From: Lucifuga dentata | Taxonomy: Eukaryota; Chordata; Actinopteri; Ophidiiformes; Bythitidae | Reading direction: 5' to 3' | Assembly: GCA_014773175.1 (NCBI GenBank) | Contig: VXCM01000424.1 | Location: forward strand, 124,001 to 188,000 | DNA: 64,000 nt | In this document: positions 26,316-38,104 of the stretch, piece by piece | How the letters are laid out: each line of letters starts with the position of its first letter | How positions within the stretch are numbered: position 1 is the stretch's first letter | Position numbers and translations under genes: made by a program | Notes under the pieces: generated by a model | Database searches by the model: none | What the model was told of the DNA's origin: nothing | Seen by the model: the letters and a program-made list of their open reading frames with translations, nothing else

Positions 26316-26896
26316 AGGACCATTTTGCATATTTGAGCCTAATATATTCAATTTTCATACAAGTAACATTACTACATTACTGACAATCATTTCCAAAGCA
26401 TACTGCTGGAACAGTGAATTATTTTTCCTGATCTTCCAGACTGCCATTGGTTTCAGTTCATTCTGGTATGCTAATAAAAGCTTGTTGATACTTGAAACGT
26501 TCTTGGGATAGGTAATCCATCATCACGAAAAAGATGTGTATTCAGTTCTTTTTTTATTTTTTCAAAGTTACATAATTTCAGCATTTAAGTGCAATAAAAA
26601 GCATGGAGTGAATGTATGTCTCCACCGGGGAATATAGTCCCAAAAGAAGACCTGCATTTATTGAAAAATTTAAACAACCATGACTTCAAAAGGCTGCATA
26701 ACTATTAGCAGACGAAACATCGATTTTTAAGGTGGGCGTACCACTTGAATATTTGATTTTGAAAGATTAAGGGATTTTGCACAATATCAGGAAAGCTGAA
26801 ATCCGGTTTTATCCTTTGGGAGATGGTTGTCAGTAATGCAACATGTATGAAAATTCAATATATTAGGCTCAAACATGCAAATACCGGTATGGTCCT
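26316..26896. mobile_element. TTAA-flanked inverted-repeat element, copy 1
   Basis: The left end AGGACCATTTTGCATATTTG and the reverse-complemented right end AGGACCATACCGGTATTTGC lead into matching TTGAGCCTAATATATT blocks, then both arms continue through TTTTCATACA and CATTACTGACAA. The arms stay alignable for roughly 90 bp. TTAA lies directly outside both ends (26312-26315 and 26897-26900), fitting the 4-bp TTAA target duplication of piggyBac or Kolobok elements. There is no transposase; it is a non-autonomous copy. Confidence 0.8.
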
Positions 26897-27919
26897 TTAA
26901 CACACTTTCATACATTGCAACACTTCACACAACAAAACAAACAAATAAAACAATGCATGACATTTTTCTTACTTATTTCTCCTCTCCCACAGCATTACCA
27001 ACTTCCAAGTCTTTCAATTTACTGAGGTAGATTGTCTGATGTAGGTATGGATTGGAATTTCATTGACTCCACACAAATCCCTCTTCTCTAATCCCCATAA
27101 TTCCTGCATATTGTATTGTCATTAACCACTCACTGACGGGTAAATACAAATCCCTTCACCTTTCACTTTACAGTCTGTAATTGCTGTATCCTCTCCTCAG
27201 ATGTGTTCCCATGGGGAAAACGAAGCAGCGCACAGGAAACAGGCACAGCATTGCTTGACACAGAACAGAACTCACTTGGCAGTGGAGGGAAGGTCCTTGT
27301 GCAGATCTGCCATCGCTGACAGAGCAGACACGGTGGCTAATTAGACCTTTGCAACCTCCCAGTGGTGAAACACTTAAATGTCTAGTCTTTGAGTTGAAGC
27401 TACAATCTTTAAGCTTCTCCCTAGCAGAGCCAGACAGCTAGACCTCCACTCTCTGTGTTTTATTGAACAAAACGGAGAATGCTCACTTGAAAAAGCTCTA
27501 GAGAAGGATATAAAGTAACAGTGTATCATAAAAGTCAATGGATTATAAAATGTATGTTTAAAACGTGACAAATATATGATCACAATAGAAACCACCAGAG
27601 ATCTACAGCATAATGCAGTACATTCAGTCTGTTCACTTTTCACTAACAATAAATGGTGCCATTTCAAAGGACATTAAATATGATTATCGTGAATACAAAG
27701 TAGTATCATAACATTACACTAATTTTCTGTTCATGTCAGGTCACTCTCTTATTGACTGTGTAAGTGAAGTTGGAGCATTCAGTGGTACAATTTCAATTTC
27801 CCAAAGGGCCTTCAAGGCATGTTACAGTGAACCATGCAGGTTAATTAATTCCTATGAGAGTTGTAGTGCTCTATGGTGATGATCTTCAGAAAAAACTTTA
27901 TATGATGACAGAGAAGAAT

Positions 27920-27955
27920 TAAAAAAAAAAAAAATNTAAAAAAAAAAAAAAAAAG
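27920..27955. repeat. Poly-A tract with assembly gap
   Basis: An A homopolymer interrupted by TNT, with the N at 27936. Confidence 0.85.
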
Positions 27956-29390
27956 AAAAAATAACGTGAGGAGCACCAGTGGGAGAAACAGCATTTATTG
28001 AAAGGAAATCAAAGTTTCCTAATGTCCTATAGGATCGTGTCATTAAAGAAAAATTCCAGTTATTTTTCAGTATTGTTATTTTAAAAATGTGCAAAGGCAA
28101 AGTGAACTTCATGACATAAAACATAAATGAATTTCAGAAGCTTTTTTAATTATAGGTTAAAAGGTTTTCACACTATAATTCATTAAAACTACACGTCATA
28201 ACTACAGTTATGAGTTCACTTAAAATAATATTTAAATGACAGTTTTCTCTATCCATTTTTATCAAAATGGGAACTATATTCACATTTAAATAGCATTCCA
28301 GCTCTGTATTAAATAGAATCAACATCAAACTATAACCACATTAATGCACGAAAAAATTATTTATATAAAGCGTTGGTAGCCTGTGATGTTTTCAGCTCTG
28401 TGCAGATAACATCACAATGGGATCCAACATATAGAGTCTGAGTGAAACTGACTCCTGTAACTCAATATATGCAAATATCAGCCGGGCAAGGTTCGCTTGT
28501 AGTGATTATCCATGTACAAGATCTTTGATTAATCCAACACGGTGCAGTGTACATTGATTGAAAGAGCACATTTCCAAATGACCCGTCTCTTGTTGCTTTT
28601 TTCCCTCTAACTCAGGCAGTGATTACTTCGGAAATGTGGTGGTCATTTTCTAGGGCGCCTAATGTATGGAGGCATAATCACTCAAGCATTAAATAGGTGT
28701 TTAATACCTAAACAAGAGTGTACGCTGAATTTCACGCCTTGTAATCATCATCATTTACATATCCAATAAGTCTTCTGTAAATAATGTCTCGATGGTAAAT
28801 ATAACACCAAGCAATGTGTCATATTCCTGTACCTCTACTTAAGGTGTAGGTTAGAGATTTAAAGCTAACCTGCATGGTTTCATCCTAAAGATCCTTTTAT
28901 TTTCTCTGGAAAATTGGTCTCATATCAGTGAGCATGTAATTGATTAAGAAATTTTAAGGCATGAAACCACATGACTAAGAGACTTGATATTAAAATTCCA
29001 CACATTTTTGAGCTGTTACCCACCCTGGTTAGACATCTGCTAATCTACTGCAATATATGAGCTTTTCTTGCCTTTTTGAATGCAACTTTATGTGTAACAG
29101 CACATGAGCTGCATAATAAAGTAGAGTTACTAGAGCACATATTACTGCCATGGCTGAACATGCCTCAGCAAAATTTGTGTTCTAATACTATACTGGCCTA
29201 AAGGGAAAGAAGTAACAAAAATAATAAGAGAAGAAAATATCTTTATTAGTCATGAGAAACAGTAGTTTTTAAAATTTATCAGGATCCAGAATATATTGCA
29301 CTTATTGATAATCTATCATCTATCAGGGTCTTTCAGACACAAATTTTTTCAAAGAGATTGATGTATTACTTTTGAATAATTTGACAAAAG

Positions 29391-29392
<2 letters not shown>

Positions 29393-29438
<46 letters not shown>

Positions 29439-29440
29439 AC
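29393..29440. repeat. (AC)n microsatellite
   Basis: Nineteen AC units followed by an AA interruption and a further short AC run. Confidence 0.95.
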
Positions 29441-29459
29441 TGCACTCTATGTTGCAATG

Positions 29460-29632
29460 TTAAAAAATCTTTTAAAAATTTTTTGGGTCCGACCCTGGAT
29501 TGGGATCAGCACCAAAATTTTAATGGGTTCTTCCCTGGCGCATCCCACCTTTCCATAATTTTTTGAGTAATGCTGCTCATAAACAAACCAACAGATGTGC
29601 ATGAAAACACAACCTCCTTGGCAGAGGTAGTA
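29460..29632 (+). mobile_element. RTE-like LINE 3' tail or derived SINE
   Basis: GGATTGGGATCAGCACCAAA, an ATGGGTTCTTCCCTGGC block, a TTTTTTGAGTAATGCTGCTC block, repeated CAAAC and a final AACCTCCTTGGCAGAGGTAG match a tail common in teleost genomes. The family (RTE type) is from memory. No protein is encoded. Confidence 0.65.
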
Positions 29633-31949
29633 ACTACAACATATTTTTTTCTGAAACAAACATTACTATAATTGCTAATACCTGAATAATTCTTAGAACT
29701 TACTCATGGTGTGTGAAAAAAAAACAAAAAAAACATTCATTATAAGATCTAGATATACTCGTGCAATCCCAAGTCTGAGAAGCCATTAGACCCTTGGGTG
29801 CTTCTTGAATCAAATGTGGCCAGTCAGAGACGGATTCACCCAGCATGAAACAGTGAGTGACATGCTGTTGGTTGGTGTGTGATTCACTTCACACTCATCT
29901 GGTTGTACAGTGATGGACAGCACACACACATTTATCTCCACAGGGAGAGCTGTTCCAGGCAAAGGCCATACAAGACATAAATGATCCACAGTGCCCAAGG
30001 AATATGTTACAGTTAGCTCATTCATTCATGTTGTCAAAGCTCTATTTCTACTATTCGCTTTCTCCAAAAATAAGTTCAGCTCCCTGGTGCCTTTCAGGTC
30101 AACATTCAACAGCTTTGTGGCACATGGGAATTCTTATTGTACATAACACAAAGGATAATTATAACCCAACTTGACTCCATAAACACTGTGATTTAAGTTT
30201 ATCTGTTCCAATTATACCATCGACATCATGATTTATAGAAATCGTTTATGATGTAGTGAAGCCAGTCCTACATAACCGAAGTGAATGTAAACATTCAAAA
30301 CTCCAGTGGAGATGTTAGCGCTATGGAGCATGTGCACTTTGTAACACAATTAAAAGTTGTCCAGGGGTAGGAACCGCTGCAGAGTGCAATTATTCATAAC
30401 TGCCAATGTGATACCGCGAAAGTCTGGGGATCACTGTATTGTGCACAAATTCAAAAACATTTTAAATTAGTAAAATGCTTTCCCAGGTTTTCTGTATGTG
30501 TGTATGCAGAAGTGGGAATCTTGCACTTTTGCTTACAGAAATACACACAGCAGTCCTCATGGAGCAATCCTGTGTGACCTGTCTAAAACAAATGCATGCT
30601 GTTTTTTTTAAAAATCAATATTACAAACTTGTTTCCTGTCAAATAAAATAAAGTTGACATCAAATGGCACAAACAGGAGAGACATCATGTGATGTCTTAA
30701 AATATTTGACAAGATTGTATTATGCTCTATCTCACATAAAGTAACTGAAAGAATTGCTCAAGAATAATCATATGAGTAAACCACTGATTCTATGACAGCT
30801 CAATTTTTCTTGATAGTCATTTTACACTGATGAATATTTTTTTAATGGGCCTCAGATTTACAAGCGACAGCAAACACAAACACATGGACACATTTTCTAA
30901 GCCATTTATAAGGTACCTTTGAGACTGCTAAGCTGATCTGGGATGGATGCTGCCTTTAATTAATTTCTGACTGTTTGTGTTAGACAGGGTCACTCAGGTT
31001 AATTGAGTCTTACTTCAAAATTCTGGCTGGGAGCCACACGTGCAGTCTTTACTGTATATTCATTTTAATTAATATAAAATGAGTAGCGAGCCAGCCTTGC
31101 CGAGCCTAATGATGAACTAACACTATGTAAACAACAACAAAGGCTGGCCTGTTCAACTGCCTGCGTGATATTAGCAGACACAGCACCTAATCAGGCTGTG
31201 GTTGTCACCGCTGCTCCTTTTCGGTCACTGACAGATACTCAAGTGAACAGAGTGGAGGAAGAAGATAACCTCCAAAACAAAGCCTTTAGGGTATTGGCTG
31301 CAGGAGTGTTTGCTAGACATCACTCCTCTCTCACTCAGTCTCACTTTGAAGCACAAAACAAATTTTCCAAAGGTAGTAAACCCGCTTTGTTGATGACCTT
31401 TCCATGAGTACAAACTAAAACTCGTGATTAGCCATATGTTTTTGGTTCAGCAGATTCTCCTCATGCATCCACTCCTGATACTCTGCATTAGCTCATCAGT
31501 GAATAAATCAGGATTAGGAGCCGCATCACTGTGTATGCAGCTTTGTTTGGTACATTAAAGAACAATGATGAATCTTTTACGTGAAAGTTGGATGCCATTT
31601 TCATTGCCTGTGTCTGTTTTCTGATCATGTATTACTGAAATCTGATTTCTCCAGTACAGACATACAGATGCTTTTCCTTCACCATATTTTTTCTTACATT
31701 TTGACTGTATGAGGCTTCACAGTATTTGGGCTTGTGGCTAGGTTGTTATGATTTTTGATTAAGAAGTTAATAAAATCAAATGAGAATTCAGGTTCATTTT
31801 ATCAGCAATACCTTGCCCTGTGAGCAGCTGAAAACAGAGAAAACTGTGGTTTTGTTTTCTACCAGTTTTATATACACTTTGCAGTGTTAGGGACCCCAAA
31901 TCCTAAATGAGCGGACATTTGTTAAAGGTGAGTTGCTACATGGTGCAGT

Positions 31950-32177
31950 AAACCAAGACTTATTCTCTGAGAGTCGTTTACACCGTGGTGACAGGTGTGA
32001 CTCCTTGGGCCACAACTTTAGTTGCAGAGCAGTTTGCACCTTCATTTACGTGACAACTCAAATGACTCTCATATGACTGCCGTGTGACTCTAACAACCCT
32101 CACATGAGTCTCATGTGACCTAAGAAGTCACCTGGCCCAAGGTGTGAACGACTCTCAGAGGATAAATGCTGGGTTGG
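31950..32177. mobile_element. Inverted-repeat miniature element
   Basis: The left end contains TCTCTGAGAGTCGTTTACACC and the reverse-complemented right end CCTCTGAGAGTCGTTCACACC, with alignable outer bases (ACCAAGACTTATT against ACCCAGCATTTAT). The interior is rich in GTGACTC/GAGTCAT words, some themselves inverted. Size about 228 bp, no coding capacity. No clear target duplication was seen, so the superfamily is open. Confidence 0.65.
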
Positions 32178-35100
32178 CCAGCACTGACTCAGAACTGACA
32201 AAGCTGCATGGATGAATGGCAAAATGTATGAAGGCTAAACAAGTCCAACTGTGTCAGGGGTGGGTTCAGTAGTGAGGACTAAAATGCAGGCTTTAGGCAG
32301 GATAAGTGAATAAACAGTTTTTAATTAGAGTGCTGGCAAAAATACAAGGCAGAGAGGCAAAAAACTAACAAAACCAGGCAGATAATCCAAATCGGGCCAA
32401 GACAAAAATAAGAGAACCAAACCATTCAATAAATGCAGGACTATATAGGAGCACAAGCACAACATGAAACAAGGTGATCAGGAAACAATACGGTCTGGCA
32501 CAGAACAAAAGAACCATGGGCTGTATATATACTGAGGTGAGCGATTAACTGATAGAACATAGGTGATGCAGAAAACTGGTGGGAAACTAAATAAATAATG
32601 GAAGTAAAGCTAATTGGACAACATGAAAACCAAACTCTACAAAATAAAACAGAAAGTGATTAAACAAAGAGGGATCATTACAAACTGTCTTGAACTAGGA
32701 CATCCAATGAGCTGGATGACAAGGAACCTACAGTACATAGACAAGGTTTTGAAATACTGTATGCTGAACCTCATGACTCACAATACAGGTCTACATTTTA
32801 TGCATATATTATCTTCAGAATAATCCTCATCTCATCTTTAACTGTCATATACTGAATGCACTGAAATGCTAAGAAATGAATTTCAGGTAAACAACTCTTA
32901 CATTTAATGAATCTAATCTGACATTCACTGTGCAGATGGGATGACCTCAGCACAGTACAAAGAGTGCTCTGGTTCTGACTGTGTTCTAATGACAGCCTGA
33001 GTGCAGGTCAGGACCAGTGATGCATATGATGCACAGAGGGTCAAATCTAATCACAGCCAGTTTTGAGAGAAAATTAATTGCTGCATAATTGCACACTATA
33101 GAACCTCCAATGTTTTCAAGCATGATTTTAAAGTCCCAGTTTTCCTCTTTGACCTTAAATTTCCCCTTGAACATCAAGGGCCAATCACCAGAGAACTGAA
33201 TGACTTTAAATGTTGCTATAGTATAGAGACTTAAAAAAAAAAAAAAAAAAAATCACACACATATGCAGCATACACATATTTGTAGCTATTGTTACAGAGG
33301 TGTCCATCCACTTAAATCCCACATATAGATATGAGGGTGTTGACTTAAATCTCATGACACTGACTCTGCGAAAATTCCTTATATGTGTGTACAAAAGTGC
33401 TTCACAATTCTTTTTAAGCTGGCATTCAGTAGTTATTGAAGACAGATGATGGGGTGATAAGGCTGATAACACGAATAATTCAATTGATAAATCAGGATGG
33501 TCAGGAATCTATTATTACTCTGTGCCTTTCTCATCTATAACCAGTTGGTTGAACCCCTCTAGCAGTCATTTCCCATTTCCCAGTCTGTCTGGATGACTGA
33601 TCAGGGTTGTGATTTCTCCCCAACACACCACCGCTACATACGTCAGCAGCAGCACGTACATCTTAAGCGGTCTCTAGCGCCAAGCCAGAGCAAACTAGAG
33701 CACCAGTAAACGTTGTAATCAGCGCCAGAAATTGGGCCAGTTCCTCATAACCTTGTCTGTACGTGGCACCTTGCCTTGAATCATAGAACATGAGGCTGAA
33801 GCAAGTCAGTCAGGCTGTCAGCAAAGCAGCTATACTGCCACAGCTCAGCTGAAGAGAGTAAATCCACATTTAATTATCTGTGTCCACCCACTACAGTTGT
33901 ATGGGCGCTGTGGACCCAATGTTATGGAGTTACACAAACCTATATGCCTTATGTACAAATGCTGCAGCTGGTCTGCTATAGGTACATGCTATTCTAGGTA
34001 ATGGCTTAAAGACAGACATGGTCATCATAGAGAACTGTAAGCCCTGTATAAGGTAGATAAATCTCAAATAGAATTCTCACATGCATGCTATTCCATTCTT
34101 GCTGAAACCAAAAATATGTTCTATTTATCCACAGACAACAAGCTTCTGGGTCTTCAAACTTTTTCATCACTATTTTGCTTCTACAAGATCAATGCAACTT
34201 CCTCATAGTTTGAAAAGTTGACTTTTTGGCATGCTCTAAAAAAAAAAAAAAAAAAAAAAAAATCCCATTTTTAAACAAAGCTAAAGCTTTTCCACCAGAA
34301 AGAAGTAGATCCCATTAAAGAGGCTTGAAAAAAGATATCTCATTTACAACCACATTAGACTGACTTAGAGATGAGTTCCTATTGACCCATTTTAGTGGAG
34401 GGATGGTCGATCTTCAGCATTATGTTCAGTCTGCTGGCAGAATTATTTTTATTTCTCTTGAACACAAAAGCAAAATCAATGGTGAAAATGTTTCACACGA
34501 TTCATTTTTGAGGCTCAATCGAAGTGCAGCAATTTTTCCAAATAATTATGAACAACTGAACATCTTGAATTGCACGTTTTCTCCAGCTAATCACTGGCAC
34601 ATAAGCAGCTGATGAAAGGCATCATGTGGACATTGATTGTCCTCTTTCTTCTCGCACACAATCTTCAAAAAAATAAACAAAATGTGCTGATCAATCCAGT
34701 CAACTAAGTACAGCTCTTGTCAATGTCTCAAGTTTTACAATGGGGACTTGATGTTCCTGGAGCCATTAGTTATAACCGACTTGCCAGACACGGCATTGAT
34801 CGCTGGCTGGTTGTAAATGCAACAGCAATCATTTCACTGGGAAAAAAAAAATAGAGCTGAGTTTGCTGTCGTAACTGGATGTGTGCCCTGCTTAAAAAGT
34901 GTCAACTTAAATGACTTTTTAATTTACTCAAAGTGGGGTCTGGAGTGAATTAATGCAACAGTGGCTGGATCCTGTTACAAGAGTCCTCACCCTTCAGTGG
35001 ACTGTTACACTTAGATGTTTGTTTTTCATTTCTTTGTTTCAGTGTGGCATTCCATAGCCACAACAGGCATCATATGAAAAATGGCACCCCTCCATTCAAA

Positions 35101-35264
35101 AACACAGCTGTTTAACAAAATGTGAAGCCTAACTGTGCACTTTAAATGTTTCTTTCAGATCTGAAAGTCAATTAACATCATAATGGTATAGATGAATTAC
35201 ATCCCTTTAAAATCTTAACACCAGTATGCAAATCTGTATGCAAAGTATGCAAAATTGATTTTAA
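32178..35264. other. Intergenic DNA, possible dispersed repeat at 32250-32600
   Basis: The stretch at 32250-32600 (words such as GACTATATAGGAGCACAAGC and CTGTATATATACTGAGGTGA) has the look of a common fish interspersed repeat but I cannot place it. Poly-A runs lie at 33232-33251 and 34240-34261. No gene is supported. Confidence 0.35.
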
Positions 35265-35646
35265 AGGACCACACTAGTGATTTTGCCTGTTTTGAGCCCA
35301 ATAAACTACTAGTAATACACATTGTATTACTGCCAACCGTTTTCCAAAACATAAAACCGTATTTAAGTTTTTGTGTTATTTTGTCAGTCCTCTAATCTTT
35401 CAAAATCAAATGTTCAGGTGATACACTCACCTTAAAATTCAGTGTTTCACCTGCTAACATNAATCTTTCAAAATCAAATGTTCAGGTGATACACTCACCT
35501 TAAAATTCAGTGTTTCACCTGCTAACATTTACAAAACAATTTTAAAATGTACAGCTCCAGTAATTAGTTTTTGGAAAGTAGTTAGCAGTATTTAACATGT
35601 ATGCAGGTTTTATTTACTGGGCTTGTCAAGTTACCAGTAGGTTCCT
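35265..35646. mobile_element. TTAA-flanked inverted-repeat element, copy 2
   Basis: Left end AGGACCACACTAGTGATTTT and reverse-complemented right end AGGAACCTACTGGTAACTTG, with TTAA immediately outside at 35261-35264 and 35647-35650. Both arms share GAGCCCAATAAA-like (left) and AAGCCCAGTAAA-like (right) blocks and a TACTGCCAACCGTTTTCCAA-like block. The terminal bases agree with copy 1 at 26316. The assembly artefact at 35394-35528 sits inside, so the true length is about 68 bp shorter. Confidence 0.7.
35394..35528. other. Duplicated flank around a single-N gap (assembly artefact)
   Basis: Bases 35394-35460 and 35462-35528 are the same 67 bases on each side of the N at 35461. They are most simply unmerged contig ends. 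Confidence 0.9.
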
Positions 35647-36554
35647 TTAAGCAGAGTTCTGATATTTTGATGTTGCTGCACAAATTCCTGGAAAAGATGA
35701 CATTGCTGACATGGCAGTCACAAACTCTGCTCTGGTCTTAGCCAACAAGCCCCCTTGCCTCCATTGTACAAACATTGCCAAACTGCATTTTTACCATTTT
35801 GTATTTTGTAATGACAAAAAACTGTCACAAATGGTGTTCCTGGCAATAGCAGGAAGCAGCTAGCAGACAAAACTGATGGCTGAATCATATTAAAAGCCAT
35901 CCCTTTAGAAAAACAAACAAGTCAAATCCAGTGTGACTATAAATACTCACAATTGAGGAAATTATGAGAAACTACATCTTGTACTGCACATTTCCACTGT
36001 GTGTGTGTAGTGGGAAGCTATCCTGCCCGCAAGAGCTTGACTACCTACACTGATTAGCTCAGGTGATTGAAAGCACAGACTGCCATCTCTCTATAGAGGG
36101 CACCCACAGACCCAGAATGTCTTGTTTGCTGGAGCTGTGTACATTTTGTATTTGAAAGAGCAGCAAGTCAATGAATCTCGATAATGCAAGAGCCAGGCCA
36201 CATAATTCACATTGATAGTCCTTACATTGTGCCAAGAGGCGATAAATCTGCTCTGGGAGACATGAATATGCAGTGGCAGTCAGTTTGGCTTGTTCTTGCT
36301 TGCATGCCCCCTGATGCACAGTTTATTCCTCTTTTCCATTCCAAACAGAAAAGTAAAACCAATGAACCACAGCAAAATCTCATCAACAGTGTTCTATTAA
36401 GCACAAGACAATTGCATTGCCTTTTTTTTTTTTTTAGANTTTTTTTTTTTTTTAGAGAATAGGGTTAATATTTGCAAATTAGGCTAATATTAAAAATTGC
36501 CATTTAGCAATATATGGTAATAATCCAGTTTTCTATTATTTATTAAATTTTATA

Positions 36555-36615
<61 letters not shown>
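36555..36615. repeat. (CTAT)n tetranucleotide microsatellite
   Basis: About fifteen CTAT units without interruption. Confidence 0.95.
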
Positions 36616-36635
36616 CAGTAATTCTAACTGATTTC

Positions 36636-36641
<6 letters not shown>

Positions 36642-36672
<31 letters not shown>
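36642..36672. repeat. (AG)n microsatellite
   Basis: About fifteen AG units, only 26 bases after the CTAT array. Confidence 0.95.
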
Positions 36673-36674
<2 letters not shown>

Positions 36675-37074
36675 GGACAGAAAAAAAATCCTAAAATGCT
36701 AAAGCTTGAATCTTTCCTAAGTTAATTTTAGCCATTTGATTGTACTAGAAGTAACACCTTTCTGACAGTATGCATACAATCTGTACCATAAACAGGTGAC
36801 TTCATACTTTAGGCTTCACCATATCGGGTGCACGCTGCAGTGAGGGAAAGGAGATCATGTGTGTAACCTGAATACATTTGGCGGCTGCTTGTGTGCGGCA
36901 TGAAAAATGATCAGTCCGATAGACACCAAGCAGTTACGGTGGTTTAATGTGCTCACTGACAGACAGAATGTCTCAAATAACAGCGATAAGAAGCATGCTT
37001 TGTCAACGGCTCGATCCTCCGCTGACACTTATTTCCGTCATGAATTCATTTATTCTGTAATGCAGACAGACGTT

Positions 37075-37120
37075 TTCTTCTTCTTCTTCTTCTTCTTCTT
37101 CTTCTTCTTCTTCTTCTTCT
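37075..37120. repeat. (TTC)n trinucleotide repeat upstream of the grik3 promoter
   Basis: About fifteen TTC units form a pure pyrimidine strand (GAA on the other strand) about 1 kb upstream of the grik3 start codon. Mirror-symmetric polypurine tracts of this kind can form triplex DNA and are often polymorphic. Confidence 0.95.
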
Positions 37121-37369
37121 TTTTGCTTGAAGAAAAAAATAAGAGCAATTTTCATCTGAGGGTTGGGAGAGATGCGGGTTTCTCCCGTTATTTACACTTG
37201 GAACACAAATATGAAATCACAAATCCCATGATGTGGAGTGTGAAGAAATTCAAATGATAACATATTGAAAAACTATGAATAGCAAATAATCATAGGAAAA
37301 GTAGGAAAATCGAGGCATTACTTCTATCCCGTCACCTCCATAAAATACTTCTTGGACATAGTTGACAAC

Positions 37370-37880
37370 TATGCGTAACGACGCGTGCCTCTAGTGGCAC
37401 CGTGGAAGGAGGGTCGTCAGACGCACGCAGATGCACGGCTTTACTGCACTACCTTTCCATCCTGCAAAAACTCGAAGATTTCTAAACTGAATTCTGTGTT
37501 AAAAGAAGCTTTTTGCACACATCGGGGCGTTTTTCATTAGTCAGTCTCGTGCCAGAGCCGTGCGCAACCGGGGAAAAGATCGCAGAACTGCTTTTCCATC
37601 CTTACATAGTAATCCTGTGTTTTATGAACACTTTCCCTAAGAGGAATCGGAGATTCGGGTGATACGCAATACGCGTTTTTGAATGTGCGAAGTGTGCTCA
37701 GCTTCCTTAGTAACGCATTTCGTGGCGACCGAAACGGCGACCTGAAGTTCCGCAGGCGCAGTTCTCTTCTTCCGTCCGGTGCGGGAGTCCGGCTCGGTTG
37801 TTGGTTAGTTCTTGCCAGCAGACAGACAGCATCGTGTTTGGGAGGAGATACAGAGACTCCTGCAGGCAAACTGTAGTAGC
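37370..37880 (+). promoter_or_regulatory. grik3: CpG-rich putative promoter and 5' UTR region of grik3
   Basis: CpG dinucleotides are scarce through most of the window but cluster here: about fourteen fall between 37681 and 37800 alone, with others in ACGCGT-like contexts near 37380 and 37670. The block ends about 225 bases before the grik3 start codon, where a CpG-type promoter of a neuronal gene would be expected. I see no convincing TATA box at a fixed distance. The transcription start cannot be placed from sequence alone, so the limits are approximate. Confidence 0.6.
37683..37745 (+). other. Possible second, distal upstream ORF, 20 codons
   Basis: A short ATG frame (MCEVCSASLV at its start, TGA at 37743-37745) lies inside the CpG-rich block. 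It matters only if transcription begins further 5'. No other ATG occurs on the + strand between this stop and the uORF at 37986. Confidence 0.25.
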
Positions 37881-37939
37881 CTGCCTGCCTGTGAGGGACT
37901 GAGATTTTCATCCTAATCGAGCTGCTTTGAGACTTGAGT

Positions 37940-37964
37940 AAAAAAAAAAAAAAAAAAAAAAAAA
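37940..37964. repeat. A25 tract in the presumed grik3 5' leader
   Basis: Twenty-five consecutive A residues lie between the CpG block and the proximal uORF. Such a run stiffens DNA and disfavours nucleosomes. It would also be an unusual leader component if transcribed. Confidence 0.9.
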
Positions 37965-37985
37965 GAGAATTTTGCACCAAGTACA

Positions 37986-38078
37986 ATGAGCGCAAATCTG
38001 TCGCAGACACCCAAATCCACACGTGCTCCGTCGAATTCAATTCTGATGAGCAATTCTGAGTCGTCTTTGGAATTTTAA
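37986..38078 (+). other. Upstream ORF in the grik3 leader, 30 codons
   Basis: An ATG with A at -3 opens a 30-codon frame (MSANLSQTPK at its start, a second in-frame ATG at codon 21) that ends in TAA at 38076-38078. The stop lies 26 bases before the grik3 ATG and the frame differs from grik3. If the transcript starts upstream of 37986, scanning ribosomes would meet this frame first, so it could reduce grik3 translation. Whether it is translated or conserved is unknown. Confidence 0.45.
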
Positions 38079-38104
38079 AAAGTGGATCCAGCGACTTCAC
38101 AACC

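Larger units (their letters stand above)
26901..31949. other. Intergenic DNA, no gene recognised
   Basis: Apart from the A-rich gap at 27936, the CA repeat and the LINE tail at 29460-29632, I see no assignable element or gene. Confidence 0.45.
35651..37074. other. Upstream intergenic DNA, no gene recognised
   Basis: Contains a T-rich gap region (N at 36439), a CTAT tetranucleotide array and a GA array. No exon evidence. Confidence 0.5.
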
